NCBI RefSeq assembly: GCF_963678635.1
Contig: NC_087068.1
Location: forward strand, 16,807,872 to 16,871,871
Source of the DNA: Symsagittifera roscoffensis
Lineage: Eukaryota; Xenacoelomorpha; Acoela; Convolutidae
DNA length: 64,000 nucleotides
Direction of reading: 5' to 3'
The notes beneath the pieces are model-generated. The model saw only the letters and a program-made list of their open reading frames with translations, was not told the origin of the DNA and ran no database searches. How positions within the stretch are numbered: position 1 is the first letter of the stretch; each line of letters begins with the position of its first letter. The position numbers were made by a program, and so were the translations under genes. Below are positions 1 through 9,385 of the stretch, one piece after another.

Positions 1-150
1 TTGCATATACGCCTTTCTTCAAAAGTCACCTACGAAACGAATCACGATTTAGCGGTGGCCTTAAAAATGCTGCCTTCCCTTGCATTCGAAAAACAAGAAA
101 AGATCGGCGAGTGCTATGATTTGATCGCTCAGGAAATTCAGAATGTGAAG
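1..150 (+). pseudogene. Possible C-terminal piece of a MULE/FLYWCH-type transposase, cut by window edge
   Basis: The frame is open from the first base and encodes about 48 residues before it runs into AT-rich non-coding sequence. The stretch with MLPSLAF followed by an amphipathic helix (YDLIAQEI) resembles the segment that follows the MULE transposase core in FLYWCH/MULE proteins of invertebrates, where a similar MLPALAF motif is common. That is a family resemblance from memory, not an alignment. GTGAAG at 145 could be a splice donor, so this may be an internal exon rather than a broken end. The catalytic part would lie left of the window. It could equally be an unrelated exon. Confidence 0.3.
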
Positions 151-489
151 TGTAAAGTTTTTTGTTTATTCATTCGTATCTTTAAACTTCTAAATTTAAT
201 TCTTATTAAAAATGTTGTTCAGCTTTTTTGAAAAGACGTTTCCTTGCAGACTTCTGGAAAACGTAACTAAAAGTAAGAGCTTGACTCGTGCACTAGCAAT
301 TCAAACCCAGGACAATCGCCCTTAAAATCGGGATGCTAGGTTGGGACTAGGGGTAGGGGCTGTCAAACCCTTAAGCTTTGCGTTTATGTGCCAACAATTC
401 AAAAAAAGCTGACCAAAGCAACATTGTTATAAGTTTCAGTTCGAAAATGATTCTAAAGTTTGAAAATGAACACTTATTAAATAGTTTGC
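151..489. other. Non-coding stretch
   Basis: No coding sequence is visible. On the minus strand around 275-320 there is a weak B-box-like string (GGGTTTGAATTGC), which could be a decayed tRNA-derived SINE, but no full cloverleaf can be drawn. Confidence 0.4.
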
Positions 490-535
490 TTTCAGGTTAA
501 TGTTTCTCCGGAGTAGCCGTGGTTGCTCCGTGTAA

Positions 536-847
536 ATGTATAGACGTTATCATCAACTCAGAACGTCTTCATCTAGAAACCTGCTGATTGCAGACTCTCA
601 AGTAAGGAATCTAATTTTTCCGAATTTCAACATTTTGTCTCTACCTGGAGCTCGGATTGGCAGTGTGATCGACTTCTTGCCGGAAAAGGGTAAATACGAT
701 CTAATTGTACTTTTCATTGGTGGTAACGACGCATACGAACGCAACGTACCATCTTCTGTCTCCGAACAGGGCATAGCCAACGAGATTTCAAAATTAGCAG
801 ACGAATTATCCCTACGCGCCCCAAAAATCTTTATCCTCGTTAAATAG
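536..847 (+). CDS. Truncated SGNH/GDSL hydrolase-like frame of element A
   Basis: About 103 residues. The N-terminal half of an SGNH hydrolase fold can be read: block I as IADSQ (usual GDS), a block-II-like LPGARIGS, and block III as GGND. The frame stops right after the next hydrophobic strand (KIFILV), so the C-terminal DxxH block carrying the catalytic His is missing. The nucleophile position looks like Ser in ADS. SGNH domains are known in ORF1 of CR1-type retrotransposons, where they are thought to act on lipids or membranes. This copy cannot be a complete enzyme unless the rest is supplied by frameshift or splicing. The start is the first ATG of the frame. Confidence 0.6.
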   Translation: MYRRYHQLRTSSSRNLLIADSQVRNLIFPNFNILSLPGARIGSVIDFLPEKGKYDLIVLFIGGNDAYERNVPSSVSEQGIANEISKLADELSLRAPKIFILVK

Positions 848-985
848 AAACTGAACAGCTGGTCTCCCCTCTCGGGAACCATAGGTTTACATAGGTTTAC
901 ATATCTGTTCCCAGCCTCAGAGTAGAAACAGTAAACCGCAGGACTCCCCTTTCGGGAACCATAGGTTTACCTATCTATTCTCCCA
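843..985 (+). repeat. Imperfect direct repeat, two copies of about 78-80 bp
   Basis: Two adjacent copies share TAGAAAC near 845 and 923, CTCCCCTYTCGGGAACC at 864 and 944, and ATAGGTTTAC just after. The first copy carries an extra ATAGGTTTAC. The repeat fills the gap between the SGNH frame and ORF1. It may have arisen by local duplication, and its formation could explain the loss of the SGNH C-terminus. Confidence 0.75.
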
Positions 986-994
986 GTCGTTGTA

Positions 995-1882
995 ATGGTC
1001 GATAAAGCGAAAGTTGCTACTCGTTCCCTAGTAACTTCGGCTTCCGATGAAGCCTGCAAAACATGTAAAGGACCAGTGCGTGCACGTGACCCACTTTTCA
1101 TCTGTATAGCTTGCTCTTGCAAAATTCACCTAACCGAAAAATGTACCAATCTGAGTGCAACAGCAATAGCTGGAATAACTGAATTGAAGACAAATGTAAT
1201 GCTATTGTGCAATGACTGTGTGGAGCAAAACAAACGCGATGAAATAATTTCTCTCATTGCAAAAATGGAGGTAAGTGAAACCAATCAAAGCCAAATTATG
1301 AACATCGAGAAAGAAATGATTGAACTCAAAAATTCTCTTCTCGAAATCAAAACTGCAATGATCGGAAAATCTGATCCACCTAAAACAACGCAAGTAAATC
1401 AACCAGCAGCAACCATTCGCAAAACACCTGAAGCAACAATGGTCCCTGAGGAAATACGAGTGCGAGGAATCAAAGAATCAGACGACAGAGATCCTAGAAG
1501 GCGACAGGAACACAACCTTGCAGAAATCCAGCAGGTATTTGCCCACATTGAAGTTAACTGCAACATCAACGATTTACTGAGACTTGGACCACGAAACGAT
1601 ACGAAAACCCGAACAATCCGAGTCAAAGTGTCCAATCCTTGGCAGCGCCGGCTTATTCTTTCCTCGGCAAGCAAACTAAAAACGTACGACGAGCCAGTCT
1701 ATCTCAGTCGTGAGCTATCACGAGAGGAAGCAACACTAGAAAATGAGGCGCTACAAAAACGTCGCGAACTTATTAACGAAGAAATTGACAAAAAAGACCT
1801 CAGGATTCGCGATGGGAAACTGTTAATACGACAAGACAACAAATGGGTTGTCTATGAGGACCCAAAGGAGGCTAATGATTGA
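995..1882 (+). CDS. ORF1 of element A: PHD-like zinc finger, coiled coil and nucleic-acid-binding tail
   Basis: 295 residues starting at an ATG. Residues about 21-75 hold a PHD/treble-clef pattern: CKTC, CIAC, then KIHLTEKC and LLCNDC. A charged coiled-coil-like segment follows (about 85-125). The last 140 residues look like the RRM plus C-terminal domain of L1/CR1-type ORF1 chaperones (RVRGI, RLGPR, IRVKVSNPWQRRLIL, then a helical stretch and a short strand). Its role would be to bind element RNA and help form the RNP. The stop at 1880-1882 is in the same frame as ORF2 and is followed directly by CTA. Confidence 0.75.
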   Translation: MVDKAKVATRSLVTSASDEACKTCKGPVRARDPLFICIACSCKIHLTEKCTNLSATAIAGITELKTNVMLLCNDCVEQNKRDEIISLIAKMEVSETNQSQIMNIEKEMIELKNSLLEIKTAMIGKSDPPKTTQVNQPAATIRKTPEATMVPEEIRVRGIKESDDRDPRRRQEHNLAEIQQVFAHIEVNCNINDLLRLGPRNDTKTRTIRVKVSNPWQRRLILSSASKLKTYDEPVYLSRELSREEATLENEALQKRRELINEEIDKKDLRIRDGKLLIRQDNKWVVYEDPKEAND

Positions 1883-1885
1883 CTA
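1880..1885 (+). promoter_or_regulatory. UGA-CUA stop codon between ORF1 and ORF2, possible readthrough site
   Basis: ORF1 ends with TGA and the next codon is CTA. ORF2 continues in the same frame, and its endonuclease domain starts only about 10 codons later without an ATG. UGA followed by CUA is the established leaky stop context in animal and viral readthrough. Whether it is used here is inference. A reinitiation mechanism or a simple late mutation are alternatives. Confidence 0.45.
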
Positions 1886-4780
1886 AACCACTACGCAACT
1901 GTTCTTTTATTCAATGTACGAAGCATCCTAGATTACAACAGAAGAGCTGACCTCTCAAATAGTCTACAAGTTAATGATAACTATGATATAGTGTGCTTTA
2001 CGGAAACCTGGCTCACCGAAAACTTAGACAATGCAGCGCTCTTTCTGCTGAAGTTTGATATACATAGAAGTGACCGTACCAGTAAAATTGGTAATACTAA
2101 GCATGGAGGAGTCCTCATTGGAGTGAAAAAGAATAAACCCCACACGAGAATCATGTTTGACTCACCAGACTGTGTAATCACTATACTTCACTTCAAAATT
2201 CCCTTGTTACTCTGCTGCATATATAGCGCACCATCAAACAGTTCCTACTGCTGGTCAGCAAATAAACTAATGATACTACTAAACCATATCAGATATGTGC
2301 AACAAGAAAACTCAGTTCGAAATGTGATATTATTAGAAGACATTAATTTTGCACTAACTGACTGGTCTACACTGACATCCAGAGCTGAGAATGAACAGGT
2401 GGTATTGGATGCTCTCTGCAGCTTTAACTATGAACAAGCGATTAAAATCGACCATAGAAAATACTTACTGGACGTGATCTTATGCAATAATGGGAATATC
2501 CTTTCTGATGTTTGCATTGATAACTTTCTGAAAAGCCACTTCGCCAGCGATCACTTGCCTTACAAGGCAAGGATTCAATTTCAGTCTAACGAATCGTTCC
2601 GTCGCAACAGACCACATGAAATTGATCTCGACTTTGCAAAGTTTGCTTATACCAAAGCCGACTGGAGAGCCATAAAAGATCAAATAGCTGAGGAGCCTTT
2701 CATGCTATACTGCTACAGCAATGTCGATGTTATGACTAGACTGTGGTACCAGTGGATTTATAGTATTCTAATAAAGCACATTCCCTTACAAACTAAATAT
2801 CGGCTGTCCCTGGCGCCTTGGGTAACCCCCTCAACCTCTAATCTTATTAAAATCCGAGCTACATTAACTAATAATTATACTAAAAAGCCGAGCGAAGCTA
2901 ACCTCAGGAAGTTGGAAAAATCGCAAACAAACCTGGCCTATGCTCTTCTGATGGATCAGCAAAACCATGAGAGAGAACTTTTCAAAGAAGGGCGTTTTGA
3001 TAAACTTCAAAAATATCTGCGTAACGTTCGGCGTTCTACTACTGTGCCTAGTGAAATGTATCTTGATGGTGAAAAAGCTCGCTCCGACCAAGATAAAGCT
3101 GAACTTTTCAACCGGTATTTCCATTCCGTCTACAGCAACATTCCATATGATTCAAACCTAGACAGTGATAATACGACCCTCCTAAATCATTTTCATTTTA
3201 ATATCATCGAAATAGAAGACATTTTAAAAAATCTTAACAAAAACAAGTCAAAAGGACCTGATAGAAAGGGAAACCTGCTCTTTAAACAGCTCTGGAGCTC
3301 CATCTCAAAATCATTAATGTTACTTTTCAATACGATTGCGAACAAGCAGCAATTCCCATCTACTTGGAAAGTAAGTGAAATAGTGCCTATCCACAAGGAA
3401 AATAACAAACAGGTAGTCTCCAATTACAGGCCAATCAGTCTTCTGAATGCTACATCGAAGGTATTAGAAAAACTGATGTTTGATAAAATGTACTCGAAGG
3501 TGCAAAAACTGCTGCATAACTCACAACACGGTTTCAGAACGAAACGCTCAACCATTACTAACATCATACTCCATCTCCACGAAATCTATCTAATGTACGA
3601 CAACAAGAATGTAAATAACCTTTCATCCCTGTATCTCGATTTTGAAAAGGCGTTTGATAAAGTCAACCACCTGAAACTAATTGAAAAGCTTTCTCATACC
3701 GGCTTCAGTGGCGCGTGCCTTGGTCTACTGAAAAATTATCTCAGTGATAGATACCAGCAGGTGCGAATCGGGCATTGCATCTCAAAATTACTTCCAATAA
3801 CAAGTGGGGTTCCGCAGGGATCAATACTTGGCCCACTCATGTTTATTTTGTACATAAATGACCTGCCAATGGTGGCCATGTCCAACTGCTTCGGCTATGC
3901 TGACGACTATAAAATTATCTCAGATAACGCAATAACCCTGAATATCGACTCGAATAAAATTTGGAACTGGTGCTCCAAGAATTTTATGAGTTTAAACCTA
4001 AGTAAATGCAAAACCCTTCAGTTTAAAGGCAGTATGTCTGTTTGCATGAAAAAACAGAATATATCAGGAACGGATCTTATGAAAGATCTTGGACTTATAG
4101 TCACAAACAACCTGTCTTGGACGGAACACGCTAAAACTAGATCCGCTAAATCGCTAAAAGCTTTCTTCTCTTTAAAAAGAAACCTAGCCAAAAGCTCGAC
4201 CATAAGCACTAAGAAGAATGCATACAGAGGATATGTAGTGCCAATAATTAGCTATGCATCGTCTCTTTGGAAACCATCTAAGTCTGAACTGGCACTCAAT
4301 GAGAAAGTTACACATCGAGCAAGTATCTGGATATTAGGCACAAACAACCTTTCATATAAATCGCGTCTTCAAAGACTTCACTTACTACCACTGTCCTTAT
4401 ATCATGAAATGCATGTAGTTTTACTTTTTGCTAGGATTATCAACTCGAAAACTGACATTGAGTGGAAGAAGTATGTACAGATTATTGATACAGGCATAAC
4501 AAGATCTCACGCAATACCCTTTTATACCAGCAAATGCTTCCGACTGAAAAAATGCGAATCTGATTTTTGGCAACGAGCATGTTCACTTTCAAATATATTT
4601 AATAGGCATCTCAACCAAGATGTCATCAAATCAACGCAATGCAAAGAAGAACTGACAACTATCTACTGGCGCTACTTCACTGCGAAATTCAACGAAAACC
4701 TCCCCTGCACCTGGAGATTATGCTGCGACTGCACAAACTGCATCAATACTGCAAAACTGAATTTCTATGAGACTCAATAA
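1883..4780 (+). CDS. ORF2 of element A: APE endonuclease and reverse transcriptase
   Basis: About 965 residues when read from the codon after the ORF1 stop. There is no ATG near the start; the earliest GTG lies at 1991, already inside the endonuclease. Endonuclease motifs in order are FNVRS, CFTETWL (catalytic Glu), a GDFN-equivalent reading EDIN, and ASDHLP (catalytic SDH). RT motifs follow: KSKGPD, NYRPISLL, QHGFR, YLDFEKAFD (first Asp), SGVPQGSILGP, then YADD at about 3898-3909. A thumb region follows (LNLSKCK, YASSLW). The protein ends with a Cys-rich signature, CTWRLCCDCTNC. It nicks target DNA and primes reverse transcription. All key catalytic residues are present, so the copy could be active. 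Confidence 0.88.
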   Translation, partial: LNHYATVLLFNVRSILDYNRRADLSNSLQVNDNYDIVCFTETWLTENLDNAALFLLKFDIHRSDRTSKIGNTKHGGVLIGVKKNKPHTRIMFDSPDCVITILHFKIPLLLCCIYSAPSNSSYCWSANKLMILLNHIRYVQQENSVRNVILLEDINFALTDWSTLTSRAENEQVVLDALCSFNYEQAIKIDHRKYLLDVILCNNGNILSDVCIDNFLKSHFASDHLPYKARIQFQSNESFRRNRPHEIDLDFAKFAYTKADWRAIKDQIAEEPFMLYCYSNVDVMTRLWYQWIYSILIKHIPLQTKYRLSLAPWVTPSTSNLIKIRATLTNNYTKKPSEANLRKLEKSQTNLAYALLMDQQNHERELFKEGRFDKLQKYLRNVRRSTTVPSEMYLDGEKARSDQDKAELFNRYFHSVYSNIPYDSNLDSDNTTLLNHFHFNIIEIEDILKNLNKNKSKGPDRKGNLLFKQLWSSISKSLMLLFNTIANKQQFPSTWKVSEIVPIHKENNKQVVSNYRPISLLNATSKVLEKLMFDKMYSKVQKLLHNSQHGFRTKRSTITNIILHLHEIYLMYDNKNVNNLSSLYLDFEKAFDKVNHLKLIEKLSHTGFSGACLGLLKNYLSDRYQQVRIGHCISKLLPITSGVPQGSILGPLMFILYINDLPMVAMSNCFGYADDYKIISDNAITLNIDSNKIWNWCSKNFMSLNLSKCKTLQFKGSMSVCMKKQNISGTDLMKDLGLIVTNNLSWTEHAKTRSAKSLKAFFSLKRNLAKSSTISTKKNAYRGYVVPIISYASSLWKPSKSELALNEKVTHRASIWILGTNNLSYKSRLQRLHLLPLSLYHEMHVVLLFARIINSKTDIEWKKYVQIIDTGITRSHAIPFYTSKCFRLKKCESDFWQRACSLSNIFNRHLNQDVIKSTQCKEELTTIYWRYFTAKFNENLPCTWRLCCDCTNCINTAKLNFYETQ

Positions 4781-4825
4781 ACTGAAAGTGACAGGGAAGC
4801 AATTCCCTGGAACTTATCCTAAATC

Positions 4826-4852
4826 CTTCATTATTTTTATTATTATTATAAA
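4826..4852 (+). repeat. ATT-rich microsatellite tail of element A
   Basis: Runs of TTATT/TTATTA lie about 50 bp after the ORF2 stop. CR1/Jockey-like elements commonly end in a short microsatellite instead of poly(A), so this is the probable 3' end of the element. Confidence 0.5.
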
Positions 4853-5583
4853 GTTGAATGGTTTTTAGACTTTCGGCATTGGTTAAACCTTTTTTGAGTT
4901 ACTGTACCGGCATAAAACGTCAGGAAAACCACACCATTTTGAGGTAAAGAACGTTTAGTTAATTGCGGGCCCTTGAAGCTTGTATAAAGATTGCTCATTT
5001 TTTGGTTCGAATCATTTTAACAATCCGAATTTTTTGCAAGGTCATTTCTATTCAAAACATTCGCGGATTAAGTAGCGCGAAGTTTTCGGCCTTTTAAATG
5101 GGCAAAATTTTCTTGCTTTATTCTTTGGTTTTTACCGAAGTCCCCTAAGGCAACAATAAGTAGGGAGTGAAATTGTATGGTGTTAATTTGTTTAGAGCTA
5201 AAAAGGTGGGAACCGCTATGATGTACCGAAACTTGATTTTTGTTGGAAAGATAAATTAGTCAAAACAAACAATTTTTATAGTGAAATGTTCCACCAACAC
5301 GCAATGCCAAGTACAATACAATATACTTCGCGATCAGGTACATATTTACCATGAATGATCACACGTAAAAGATCTTTGCAAAATCAATCTCAAAGATGCG
5401 TATGAAATAGCTGTTATTTAGAAAGCCACAATTGTTCTACAGAAAAAAAAACTGATTATATAAATTCGACTAACTTCTTCAAAAGTTGGACCAATAAAGG
5501 AATAGAAAAATAGATTTTACATGGAACGAGTTAAGCAAAACTGGAACTATAATTAACGCTACGAGTTTCGCTCGTATTACATC

Positions 5584-5775
5584 TCCAAGTTTGCCCAAAT
5601 TGGTACCAATAGACCCCTCGTAACATAAGGAAAGATAATCCAAGTGAAACATCTTTTAATTTTGAGCTCAGAGCATCATTATCTTTCAGATGCTTTGCAA
5701 AAAGTCCCTCTAGGATGGTTAGTTGACAAGAACAAATGTTGCGGGAAGACACAAACCACACCCAGCTAGACTTTC
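5584..5775 (+). repeat. Dispersed repeat, copy 1
   Basis: Shares a series of short blocks in the same order with 32742-32940, for example CCCAAATTGG, then a GTGAAAcATCTTTTaA-like block, GAGcTCAGaGCA and atGGtTAGTT. I estimate roughly two thirds identity by eye. Family unknown. Confidence 0.5.
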
Positions 5776-7252
5776 TTCCATTATTTCCCGACCGCTTCGC
5801 CAATAAATAAATATTTTGAGGGTGCCTGCGGACGTTTTGAGCCAAAATTGGGTCTTATGGTATTTTAAGGAGGGAAGCATGAAAAATTACTTAGGTCGAT
5901 AGATGGAAACACCGCCCGATTGTTTACAGTACGGCGAAGACTCGTAGGTTTTGGCAAAACGGAGTCGCGTTAAAAACAAATCAGGTTCGGATAGATTTCC
6001 CATTCTTCGCTAAAATCCTAATCCAATTATCACTTACGAGCACACAGTGGCATATGACCACTCCAAACAAAAAACACCAAACGGATCATTTAGGACAGAA
6101 AAAAGTCGCTTTGTGTGCCTCAGTTTTATTGATTATTTTTTCACTCTGGATGCAATTTTTGAGCTTGGTATTGTAAAATTTGGCGTTCCAGATTCGCTGG
6201 AGAATCTTTCATGATTTCATATCATTCAAACTGTTTTCAAATGGTTATAAACATACCTCAAGTACCTATTGAGCTACACCCCCCCCCCCCCCCCACGCGA
6301 GTGGGGGAGAGAGTGCTCAAATGATTCCACCAACCAAACAACAGATTCATTGTGGATCTTATAGCAGTGATATGAAAATTTATGAGTGCAGGACAGATTT
6401 AGGGAACGGTTGCGGGTGGAAGGGGGTTCGCTTCTTTAGTACTATTTTACCTCCATCCTCCCCTGATTCAGTGTAAAATTATAGTGGCCTTTTAGCACGT
6501 GTCGATGAGCATGTTCATGTGAAAGAATGTGGTTTGAAGATTTGGTATTTCACGTTTTGTTCACACAATTTGCGATTTTTAACAGCCTACACTCAGCCAA
6601 ATTTTTAGTAAAGCGAAAAAGAATATTCAACTCCTCTAACAAATCAAGTGGTTATCGAAGTTATTAGAGATTTTAGGTCATATTGTTTCTCGTGTGAAAG
6701 CACGCCCAGTTCAAGCATGCCAATAGGCACACATGCTAATCGCTACGCCCCCTAAAATTATAATAACAGGAATGAAAAACATGTTGTTTCAATTGAGTCA
6801 GCCTTCAATTACTGCGTTGTTACAAAAATATGCAACTTAGAGCTGCATAAAAGCTAAGCAACGCAAAATGTTTATCCCCTTTCGCTCAGTATAAAATAGT
6901 CTTTTCAGCATTCAATTTTTAATTAGCAGAAACAGCCGTGAATTTTTGATATATCATACATTGAGAATTAAGCTTTCAGATTTTAATCGTACGACTAACT
7001 TGGAACAAACCCTTTGATTGATCACGATTGAGTCGCAAATGGTTGAAGTTATCTACGGTTTAAGTTAAAAAGGCTCTAACTCTAATGTCTCATACACAAG
7101 CGAACGCAGTGCTTCGCATCACTTGCGATACAAAAATTTTAAATTGCAGTTCTGATGCAGCTGCAAATTATTGATTCAGTCGTGCAACTAAATATAGTAC
7201 AGCAAAACAGTAGGGATGTGTGAACTGGGCAGAATGGTCCATTAGGAAAAGG

Positions 7253-7350
7253 AAAACTAATTAACAGACGCTTCAATTAGCAGACCACTTTCTTACCACA
7301 TTTTAAAAACTAATTAACAGAAGCTTCAATTAGCAGACCATTTTTTAAAC
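7253..7350 (+). repeat. Tandem duplication, two copies of about 53 bp
   Basis: AAAACTAATTAACAG at 7253 and 7306 is followed in both copies by (A/C)GCTTCAATTAGCAGACCA. The last third of each copy has diverged. Confidence 0.8.
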
Positions 7351-8960
7351 CACCTTATTAAGTGGTTGCCCGAGATTACTAGTCCTATAAAACATTTCAT
7401 ATATGTGAAATATTTCGTATTGTACTTCTCTTAGACCGACCACCAGGAAAAACGATTTAATACATGATCTGAAGGTTTATACTCATATTCCACCTCACTC
7501 AGTGAGATTCAATTTATGACTGTTCGGTTTTGTTTTTTTGGAAAGGTTCTCTGACTTTTTGCCTTATTGCAGAGCGGTCAAAAAGTAGAAAAATTTTATT
7601 TCATGCTGGTCAAACAAAGACAAATACACGTATTGACCAAACAAGTAAAAAACAAACTCACTCAAGAATAAAAATAATTATTTAATTCGTGCATTTGTTC
7701 GCTCTGATTGGTTAATATACTAATTGTCTACTTTATGACGTGCCTTATGGTACTTTATGGTTTGTCTACTTTTTGCTACGTAACCCCCCACATTACCAGG
7801 TAGAATATATGCAATTGCTTAAACGCTCAATGAATCAGTGCTTTATTATCGCAGTAGTGGCTATTTGGGGGGTAGCGATGAGTTTTACTTGCTTTCAATT
7901 ATATACCCATTTTATATTTTTTATAAATACTAAATTCATTTTCGCATCGGCGACCGCTCGACTAGCATTTAAGTATCAAATTGAGCATGTATCGAAAAGA
8001 ATGAAGTTGAAAAAGCGTATTTTTCGCCCCACTATTTCAAAGAGGATTATGAAACGCAACTAACTTCAGCTAATCCATATCGAACAGTACCAGTTCTGGC
8101 TTCCTCACGTAATATTTAGAATTTGGTCAGAACAAGTTAAAATACCTTGAGAAAGTCGAAAAGCCGACGAGGCTTAAATTTCTGAACTGAGTGGGAAATT
8201 CAGCCCCAATGTGTCTTTATTTGGTAGCAATAACATAACGAACATGATAGATGTTTCAATCTCGGCTCCGAATTATACGGAAACGGACACAAAATTTGTT
8301 CTGTAAAGTTTACTCCAGACAAACACCTGCTTCAAAAAAAAATTGATATCATTTTTATGACTATCTGAAAAATGAAAGTCCCTGGCATCGATCTAAAACT
8401 TTATTCTATTTTTCTATTTTCAGAACTAGAATACAAGACAAAGAATTAAAGCTGCTCGCAATTCAATCTATATTGATTATAGGCAAGATATCAGACCAAG
8501 GCGTCTTTAGTTTTTTGGACTAAATGGGATTTTCTTGGGGCCTTTTTAAACAACCCATGTGGGCTAGAAAAATTCCAGTGTGGTGAATAGATGGAAAAAT
8601 CAGCTCAATTGTACACTGAACTCTTGTATTTATGCACTGAAATCTTCAAAGATGCATGATGAAAACGTTTTTCTCATTTTTTGAATCATTTCACTTGATA
8701 AGTTTTGGGCGCTTTCGGAAAAACTTTACTTCTAATCCATTTGGAACTTTGATTTTAAAGAAGTCACCCTACTTGACATTGAGTTAGCAGAAGTATTATG
8801 AAAAAAATCCAAAAAACAAAGAAGCTTATAAAACAATTTTACACTAGTGGAGTTGGATCGTCCACTAATAGCCTAAGGTTAAATCTTCAAAGCCTATGTA
8901 ATTGCTGACTGCTGTACCGTTATCCATTTTTTCAGATAACTACTAACTATGTCTCTGAAT

Positions 8961-9385
8961 CAGTGAATTGACCGCTTTAAGCGGAAGCGGCCGGAAAAAG
9001 CGGAAAACTAGTTGAAATAAGCGAAAGCGGTGAAAGCGGAATGATTTTTGTAAAAGCGGCAGAAAAGCGCGACTCATTTTCAGAAAAGCGATTATTCACA
9101 CATAAAAATGTTGCAGAGCGCATGTCGAGTTACTTATTCTCGCCCATTGTCGAAATTTGGTCGACTTATCCAGAAAGCATACAAAAACTTCGTTTTCAAT
9201 GCACTTTCTGTGAGCCCTGACACAGGTACTGTCGAGAGAATTTTTTTCTGTCAGAGACTTTTTTCTCTGTTTGTTTTCTTAAAAAGCGGACAGCTATAAT
9301 TTAGAAAAACGGTAAAAGCGAAAAGCGGCTTCGAAAAAAGCGGAAGCGACGAAAAGCGGCTTTTCCATAAGCGGTCAACTCACTG
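8961..9385 (+). mobile_element. Non-autonomous hAT element, copy 1, with target-site duplication
   Basis: The element starts CAGTGAATTGACCGCTT and its right end, read inward on the other strand, is CAGTGAGTTGACCGCTT: a terminal inverted repeat of about 17 bp with one mismatch and the CAGTG ends typical of hAT elements. It is flanked by a perfect 8-bp duplication CTCTGAAT (8953-8960 and 9386-9393), the hAT length. Both subterminal regions are crowded with AAGCGG/AGCGGA repeats, probably transposase-binding sites. Confidence 0.92.
9108..9299 (+). pseudogene. hAT transposase C-terminal fragment
   Basis: Inside the hAT element a short frame encodes NALSVSPDTGTVERIF, which resembles the C-terminal dimerisation region of hAT transposases (usually a Ser/Thr-rich loop followed by ERxFS). 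No catalytic core is present, so the element must have been mobilised by a transposase supplied elsewhere. In copy 2 the same frame reads ERIFSVRDFF, closer to the family pattern; copy 1 has one extra T there. Confidence 0.55.

Larger units (their letters stand above)
490..4852 (+). mobile_element. Non-LTR retrotransposon, element A (CR1/Jockey-like), nearly intact
   Basis: The order is SGNH-like frame (536-847), a short direct repeat, ORF1 with a PHD-like finger (995-1882), ORF2 with endonuclease and reverse transcriptase (1883-4780), a short 3' UTR and an ATT-rich tail (about 4826-4852). An esterase/PHD ORF1 plus an APE endonuclease-RT ORF2 and a microsatellite tail rather than poly(A) is the arrangement known from the CR1/L2 groups. 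The left boundary is a guess placed just before the first frame. No target-site duplication was identified. ORF2 is uninterrupted, so this copy is young compared with the other non-LTR copies in the window. Confidence 0.8.
4853..7824. other. Non-coding stretch
   Basis: No supported gene. It holds one copy of a dispersed repeat (5584-5775), a C16 run at 6279-6294 followed by a short G run, and a 53-bp tandem duplication at 7253-7350. Frames of up to about 107 residues that start here are AT-rich and show no motifs. Confidence 0.5.

Noticed and set aside
6279-6310. C16 run with flanking G run as a hairpin or terminator
   Set aside because: Simple homopolymer in non-coding sequence; length is uncertain and no function can be supported.
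7740-8063. 107-residue frame at the start of the duplicated unit
   Set aside because: Crosses the duplication boundary and has a low-complexity hydrophobic composition. Only part is repeated at 11619. Treated as chance.
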